From contig CALDHR010000268.1 in NCBI GenBank assembly GCA_937898585.1, positions 1 to 43,541 on the forward strand: DNA of 43,541 bases, given 5' to 3'. A program made the position numbers and the translations under genes. The DNA is from an uncultured Oligoflexia bacterium (GTDB taxonomy: Bacteria > Bdellovibrionota > Bacteriovoracia > Bacteriovoracales > Bacteriovoracaceae). This document shows positions 38,681 through 43,541 of this stretch, piece after piece. Under the pieces are notes generated by a model. That model did not search any database. It saw only the letters and a list, made by a program, of their open reading frames with translations, and was not told where the DNA came from. The number at the start of each line of letters is the position of its first letter. Within the stretch, counting starts at the first letter, position 1.

Positions 38681-40219
38681 TTAACGACCAGGAATAAACA
38701 TAAAATTTTTACGCTTAATAGACTTTTCATTTTGACTAGTAATAATTTTCATCCGAGAAAATTTTTCTTTAAGGGCCTCAATAAAAACAACGCCCGTATC
38801 TTCAATCTTTTTTCCCACAAAGAAATTGAGATAATTAATTTCTGAAAGGGCCCGCAAAAATCCCTCTGGCATCACGACGGTGTATTCCTTAAACCAAGAA
38901 ATTTTTCGCCCATCAACCCTTAGATCATCAAATTTTTCATCACCGTTAACGCCTTGAACATGAAGAGCAAACCCTGTCAGGGAGATAACTTTTAAAAGCC
39001 CTTTAAGTAAAAGTCCGCGCACTTTAATCGTCCAGAGGGTCCAAAAGTAGGGATGGTCTTCAAATTCAAAAACTCTCGGGTAAGAAGAAAGAAGAAGATT
39101 TTCTGTAATAGGTCCCGCTGGAAGTGAATCTCCTGCTAGGCCTGGAATATGAATAGCGATATCGGCATCACTGCTTTCAATCATGGCCTCGGCCATCAGG
39201 TCACCAAAATAGGTAGGAGTTTTGGGGTTATTAACAAGATCCACGGTACTATAGGCAATCTCTTCTTCATAAAAGCTATTCCCAAAACTATTTCTCATTT
39301 CTTCTTTAGAAGTCTCAATGAGTTTTTTTAAAGCAGCATCATCACCTTTGCTATTGAGAGGATAGAGTTTGTACTCAACAAGACTCACTGCATTTGTCTC
39401 TTCGTCAATATCCAGGATTAAGCGTCCTAAATAGCGTGCAAAGCAGCCTGTTTGCACAATGGGAATTTGCTCACCTCTTCGATTGGTACTATAGAGAGGA
39501 GCATCTAAGCGATCGTGAGAGTGACCTCCCACCACTAAATCAATCCCCCAACTTTTCTCCACGAGGTCTCTATCTTTTTTTACCCCAACATGCGTTAGGG
39601 CAATCACCACATCGTGACCTTCTTTGAGAAGAGGAGCATATTCTCTGGCCACAATACTAGGATCTCTAAAACTCGATTCTTTTAGGCGCCAGCTATAATA
39701 AATCTCATCCGTAGTGAGACCTAAAACAGCAATTTTTATCCCATTGAGATAAAATGTCGTATAAGGCGCAATGACTTCCCTCAAAAGAGGATAATTTCCA
39801 CTAAAATTAATATTAGCGGCCAACAACTGATACTTTGGTTTTACTTTTTCTAAAACACCGCGAAGTTCTTCTTCTCCCATCAACCAGTCATGATTTCCCA
39901 AAACGGCCGCATCATGCCCCAAAAGATTAAGGGCCTCAAAAGAAAGCTCTCCGCGAGAAGCAACATAACTTGTTCCCCCTTCAGCAAAATCTCCTCCATC
40001 GAGAACAAGACTCTCCATCCCTTGGTGAAGGCCTTCTTCTTTAAAATGATCAATGGCCTTTTTAAGGGCCAAATAACCTACCGTTACTTCTCTGTCATAG
40101 GGATAGCCCGTAAAGTGAGAGTGAAGATCATTGGTATGCAGAATTTGAATTTTTTTGGCCCAAGAAAGGCCTGGCAGTAGCAGGTAAGAAAACAGAACCA
40201 CTTCTAATAACGATCTCAT
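38681..40219 (-). CDS. Exported 5'-nucleotidase/UshA-like metallophosphoesterase
   Basis: IQILHTNDLHSHF, VLDGGDF, AVLGNHDW, VIALTHVGVKKD, VVGGHSHDRL. Confidence 0.9.
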   Translation of the reverse strand: MRSLLEVVLFSYLLLPGLSWAKKIQILHTNDLHSHFTGYPYDREVTVGYLALKKAIDHFKEEGLHQGMESLVLDGGDFAEGGTSYVASRGELSFEALNLLGHDAAVLGNHDWLMGEEELRGVLEKVKPKYQLLAANINFSGNYPLLREVIAPYTTFYLNGIKIAVLGLTTDEIYYSWRLKESSFRDPSIVAREYAPLLKEGHDVVIALTHVGVKKDRDLVEKSWGIDLVVGGHSHDRLDAPLYSTNRRGEQIPIVQTGCFARYLGRLILDIDEETNAVSLVEYKLYPLNSKGDDAALKKLIETSKEEMRNSFGNSFYEEEIAYSTVDLVNNPKTPTYFGDLMAEAMIESSDADIAIHIPGLAGDSLPAGPITENLLLSSYPRVFEFEDHPYFWTLWTIKVRGLLLKGLLKVISLTGFALHVQGVNGDEKFDDLRVDGRKISWFKEYTVVMPEGFLRALSEINYLNFFVGKKIEDTGVVFIEALKEKFSRMKIITSQNEKSIKRKNFMFIPGR

Positions 40220-40245
40220 TTTTAATTCCCCTTATTCATTATCTC

Positions 40246-40923
40246 CTAAGGGTCATAAATAAGATCGGTGGCCTTCACCCAGCCACTTTGCTCACCTCCC
40301 TTAGCGCTTCCTTCAACTTTTAGCGACAAGCGAACCCAGTCGCCATAAAGCTTAAGTTCATCTTGAACAATAAACTCAGAGCCTTCTTTGAGTTCAAAGA
40401 GAACAACGTTATCTCTCCCTACTGCCGAATAAACTTTTGCCACAGGCACCGTCACCACTCCACTTCTTTCATGCAAGAGCAGCTGTGCTCCTTGAAAAAA
40501 AAGAAGAAGAGAGTAAAGAATCAGCGCACTTTTTATCACTGAGCTCATCCATGAAATTTTCCTTTTCAGTAATGTTCCCAGCAAAAGAAAAAATGTCAGT
40601 CCTGTCAGCATCCAAAAAAGCAGATCGGGGGCCAACTGGTAACTCCAGGATAAAGGGCCTAAAAAAGGTCCGTCCACCTTTTTTTTCACAAATTCGTAAT
40701 TAAATGCTAAGTCCTTGTTTTGTGGATAAAATTTCATGGCCCGACGAAAAAAATAAAGAGATTTTCCCCATTCTCCTAGCCTGTAGTGATTTAATCCAAG
40801 ATTATAAAGTAAAGCACCATTATCATTTTTCCCGTCAAGGCCGCGAAGATGCATCAATAGCTGCGTACTTTTGCCGTATTCTGCTGCATCATAAAAAAGA
40901 TTGGCCTGATTAAATTGTTCCAT
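40246..40923 (-). CDS. batE: BatE-like TPR/SH3-like membrane protein
   Basis: YNLGLNHYRLGEWGKSLYFFRRAMKFYPQNKDLAFNYEFVKKKV, TM helices, SH3-like C-terminus; next to batD. Confidence 0.7.
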   Translation of the reverse strand: MEQFNQANLFYDAAEYGKSTQLLMHLRGLDGKNDNGALLYNLGLNHYRLGEWGKSLYFFRRAMKFYPQNKDLAFNYEFVKKKVDGPFLGPLSWSYQLAPDLLFWMLTGLTFFLLLGTLLKRKISWMSSVIKSALILYSLLLFFQGAQLLLHERSGVVTVPVAKVYSAVGRDNVVLFELKEGSEFIVQDELKLYGDWVRLSLKVEGSAKGGEQSGWVKATDLIYDP

Positions 40924-40958
40924 TTTGTAAGATTCTCCTTGAGATCACTTCATCGCAC

Positions 40959-42779
40959 TCAATATCGACTATCTAAGAGAGAGATAAATTTCTCTAACTC
41001 ACTTTTCAGCTCTTTTGTTTTTTGTAAGTCACTGGCCCCATAAGTAAGAGCTTCTAGTGATTGAGCAAAAGAAGTTAAAGAGTGAAGATCATCTATCTTT
41101 ATTTTATTTTCAAAGGCACGCTCCATGTCCGCCGAAGTAAAAGAAGTAATGGGTAGAGAGAATTTTTGTGCCAAATAAAAGGAGAGGGCCTCTTGTATCG
41201 AACTGGCCATCTCTTTTTCGCTTCCCGAGAGATGTTTCATTTTTTGTTTAAATTGAGAAATGGCCAATTTGTGTTTATTTTTCTTTTTTCTTCCGGCCAT
41301 CATTTCTTCAAAAGAGCTTTTCTTGGAGAGAAAATAAAAAAAGAGGGGAAAGAGAAGAAAGAAGAAAAAGCTTCTCTTTAAAAAAGTATGTGAGAAAAAG
41401 GGCATTGATCTCATCAGTGGTCTTAAATCCACACCCTGCTGAAGAACTAAATTTTCTTTTTGAGGTTTATTTTCTTTTCCTTTAGGAGAACTCTGATGTG
41501 ACTCATAGATGTTTTGGCGAGAGGCATCTCCTGGTAAAACGTGAAGCTCTAGAGGAGGAATATCTAAAAAGCGAAACTCTTCCAGATGTGGATCAAAATA
41601 GCGAAATTTTAAATCATGAAGAGGATAATCACCTGCTTCATTTACCACAATGGCCGTTTTGAATATTTTCTCGGCAACGAGTTTTTCGCCTTCTTGAAAA
41701 AAATTAATTTCTGGTGAATCTTCATAAAAACGCATTTTTTTTGTAAGCTCTTGAGGAAGTTTAATTTTAGCATCACGCAAATTAGCATCCCCCGAAAGAG
41801 TGAGGGTTAATGTCACGGAGTCTCCGGCCTGCACTTGATTTTTTGAAAGGAAGGCCTTAAGAAAAAGCTCTCCAACGAGATCACTTTGATTATCATTAAT
41901 GATTTTATTTTTAATAGAAGATTGAGAAAAAGAAGGTGTTGCTAAAGCATCTATTTTAATTTCTTTTGTGCGCAGAATTTTTCTCTTAACTCTGCGTCCT
42001 GGTGTCGGACCAAAAAAATCATCAAAAAAAGGATTCCCTTGGCGGCGTCGTTGGGCCGAGGGAGAGCTTCGATCCACCACTTGCAAATTGAGTTTAATAG
42101 AGGGAATAACAATTTCTCCTGCCTGTGTAGGAAAAAGAGCGTATCTAAATTCTGTTACATGATATTCTTGCCCATGAATTTGATGAAAAAATTCTTTTTG
42201 CTCTCCTAATTTTTCCTTCCAAAAATTATTAAATTCAGGAAGATCTAGCTCCGCCTTTAAGACTTCCCCTCGATTAAAAAAGCGAAAGGTATAAACAAGT
42301 TGCTCTCCAACATACATCTTCTTTTTAGAAATATCAGCTTCGACAAAAAACTCTTTTCTGTCAGATTCAAGATCACTATCATCTCCTTGCAACTCTTCCC
42401 TAGAAGAAGCGCTCGCGCCCACTTTTATGTTGACGCTACTAGATTGAATTTTCTTTCCTTCAAAATCAATTCTTGCTGGGCCTAAAGAAAATATTCCTTC
42501 TTTTTTAGGGATAAGATAAAAACTAAAGACTTTCTCTGAGCTCATTTTTCCATTGATGATACTAATATTGGAAGACTGGCCAGAAGATTGAATCTCAAAA
42601 TTTTCCATCCCTTGAACCTCTGGCATGCCATCATAGGAGCGAGCGTTAGAGACACTAACATTAAGTTCAAAACCATCTTCAAGCGTAATTTCCCTGTGAG
42701 ATAAATTCAGCTTAACTTCTGCCCCGAAAGTGGCCATGGAAAAAAAGAGTATAAAAAAAGAAAATACTAAATCCCTCAT
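40959..42779 (-). CDS. batD: BatD-like oxygen-tolerance family protein
   Basis: Signal peptide; EVKLNLSHREITLEDGFELNVSV..., IKKEGIFSLGPARIDFEGK-type pattern, FFVEADISKKKMYVGEQLVYTFRFF. Confidence 0.8.
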   Translation of the reverse strand: MRDLVFSFFILFFSMATFGAEVKLNLSHREITLEDGFELNVSVSNARSYDGMPEVQGMENFEIQSSGQSSNISIINGKMSSEKVFSFYLIPKKEGIFSLGPARIDFEGKKIQSSSVNIKVGASASSREELQGDDSDLESDRKEFFVEADISKKKMYVGEQLVYTFRFFNRGEVLKAELDLPEFNNFWKEKLGEQKEFFHQIHGQEYHVTEFRYALFPTQAGEIVIPSIKLNLQVVDRSSPSAQRRRQGNPFFDDFFGPTPGRRVKRKILRTKEIKIDALATPSFSQSSIKNKIINDNQSDLVGELFLKAFLSKNQVQAGDSVTLTLTLSGDANLRDAKIKLPQELTKKMRFYEDSPEINFFQEGEKLVAEKIFKTAIVVNEAGDYPLHDLKFRYFDPHLEEFRFLDIPPLELHVLPGDASRQNIYESHQSSPKGKENKPQKENLVLQQGVDLRPLMRSMPFFSHTFLKRSFFFFLLFPLFFYFLSKKSSFEEMMAGRKKKNKHKLAISQFKQKMKHLSGSEKEMASSIQEALSFYLAQKFSLPITSFTSADMERAFENKIKIDDLHSLTSFAQSLEALTYGASDLQKTKELKSELEKFISLLDSRY

Positions 42780-42782
42780 AGT

Positions 42783-43541
42783 CTACCAATCCTTGTCTGT
42801 TTTATAGCGTTTTTGTCCTTTGAGGCGACGCTCGTGCATTTTTTTAAGAACCTCTCTTTCTTTCAATGTTGAAAGGTAGCGCTCTGCCTCTTCCTTGGAC
42901 ATCTCTCCAGGTTTCAACTCTTCACCCTTGCCGCTCTTTGCACTTTTTTCACTTTTCTTATCTTCTTCACTTTTTTCGTCTTCTTTGCCTTCTTTGCCAG
43001 CTTGAGCTTCCTGTCCTTCTTTTTTATTTTCCTCTTCTTCTTTTTGCTCTTGGCCTTGCTGCTGCTGCTGCTGCTGACCTTCCTTATTTTGATTTTGCTC
43101 TTGCTTCTCTTCTTTATCTTGATTCTCTTGCTGATCTTGCTTGTCACCTTCTTGTTGATTTTCTTCTTGGTCTTGCTTCTGATCCTGATTCTGGTCTTGC
43201 TGCTGATCATTTTTCTGTTGCTGCTGCTGCTGTTTTTCTTGCTGTTTTTTCATCTCTTCTATGCGGCGCCGCAACTCTTCCCGAACAAAATCAAGATTTT
43301 TTTTGGCCTCATCATCGCTAGGATTTACTTTTAAAGTCTCTTCATAAGCAGCAATAGCTTCTTTGAGTTTTCCTAGGCGATAATAACTATTACCTAAATT
43401 ATATAAAACTTCTGCTCTATTCAAAACTGGTGAATTTTCCACCGCCAAACTTTCATAGAGCTGTTTTGCTTCTTCATACTTTTTATTCTTGTAATAACTA
43501 TTGGCCAAAAGAGAGATTGGTGATTTTTTTGCCATTTTGGA
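42783..43541 (-). CDS. batC: BatC-like TPR protein with Gln/Glu/Lys low-complexity region (5' end outside window)
   Basis: YNLGNSYYRLGKLKEAIAAYEETLKVNPSDDEAKKNLDFVREEL; long QQQQ/EE tract; C-terminal EAERYLSTLKEREVLKK; frame open to window edge. Confidence 0.7.
   Translation of the reverse strand, partial: SKMAKKSPISLLANSYYKNKKYEEAKQLYESLAVENSPVLNRAEVLYNLGNSYYRLGKLKEAIAAYEETLKVNPSDDEAKKNLDFVREELRRRIEEMKKQQEKQQQQQQKNDQQQDQNQDQKQDQEENQQEGDKQDQQENQDKEEKQEQNQNKEGQQQQQQQGQEQKEEEENKKEGQEAQAGKEGKEDEKSEEDKKSEKSAKSGKGEELKPGEMSKEEAERYLSTLKEREVLKKMHERRLKGQKRYKTDKDW

Noticed and set aside
42866-43334. Plus-strand ORFs 42866-43321 and 43002-43334 and minus ORF 42914-43210
   Set aside because: Frame artefacts of the BatC Gln/Glu/Lys tract (poly-Leu/Ala or poly-Lys/Ser products).
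1-43541. CRISPR array, tRNA or rRNA genes
   Set aside because: No regularly spaced repeats or recognisable tRNA/rRNA sequences were found on reading.

Overview
The 43.5 kb window is low-GC, gene-dense bacterial chromosome. Gene content (many exported proteins, Bat operon genes, paired ArsA/Get3-like ATPases, Opp transporter) is compatible with a Bdellovibrionota/Bacteriovorax-like organism, but that placement is inference. Left to right: end of a SUV3-like RNA helicase, DoxX protein, truncated globin, a run of exported/acidic hypotheticals with a degenerate RsbU/SpoIIE-type phosphatase, a decayed AAA/DUF4143 gene, a tightly packed minus-strand cluster (PhaR-like, OMP, two ArsA/Get3-like ATPases, GshA-like, CBS, cystathionine gamma-lyase/synthase, FadL-like), TPR lipoprotein, LolB-like lipoprotein, exported intradiol dioxygenase, oppABCDF, two GT-C-like membrane proteins, an MntR/DtxR regulator, Cys-rich exported protein plus DCC thiol protein, an interrupted transglutaminase-like gene, polyprenol-P-mannose synthase-like GT2, an exported glycoside hydrolase, rpiB-ahcY, a frameshifted THUMP/RlmL-like methylase, a PD-(D/E)XK-like protein, GNAT, 5'-nucleotidase and batE/D/C. 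No tRNA, rRNA or CRISPR was seen. The observations most worth a second look are: strong over-representation of the palindrome GGCC (26 by hand count in one 1.74 kb gene versus 0-1 for each other all-G/C self-complementary tetramer); a 25-35 nt dispersed repeat forming a long inverted repeat at one locus and supplying a CDS stop codon at another; a ~124 nt structured intergenic element at 37013-37136; the PhaR-to-FadL cluster linking Get3/ArsA-like ATPases with cysteine/glutathione synthesis; and several genes broken by single lesions.
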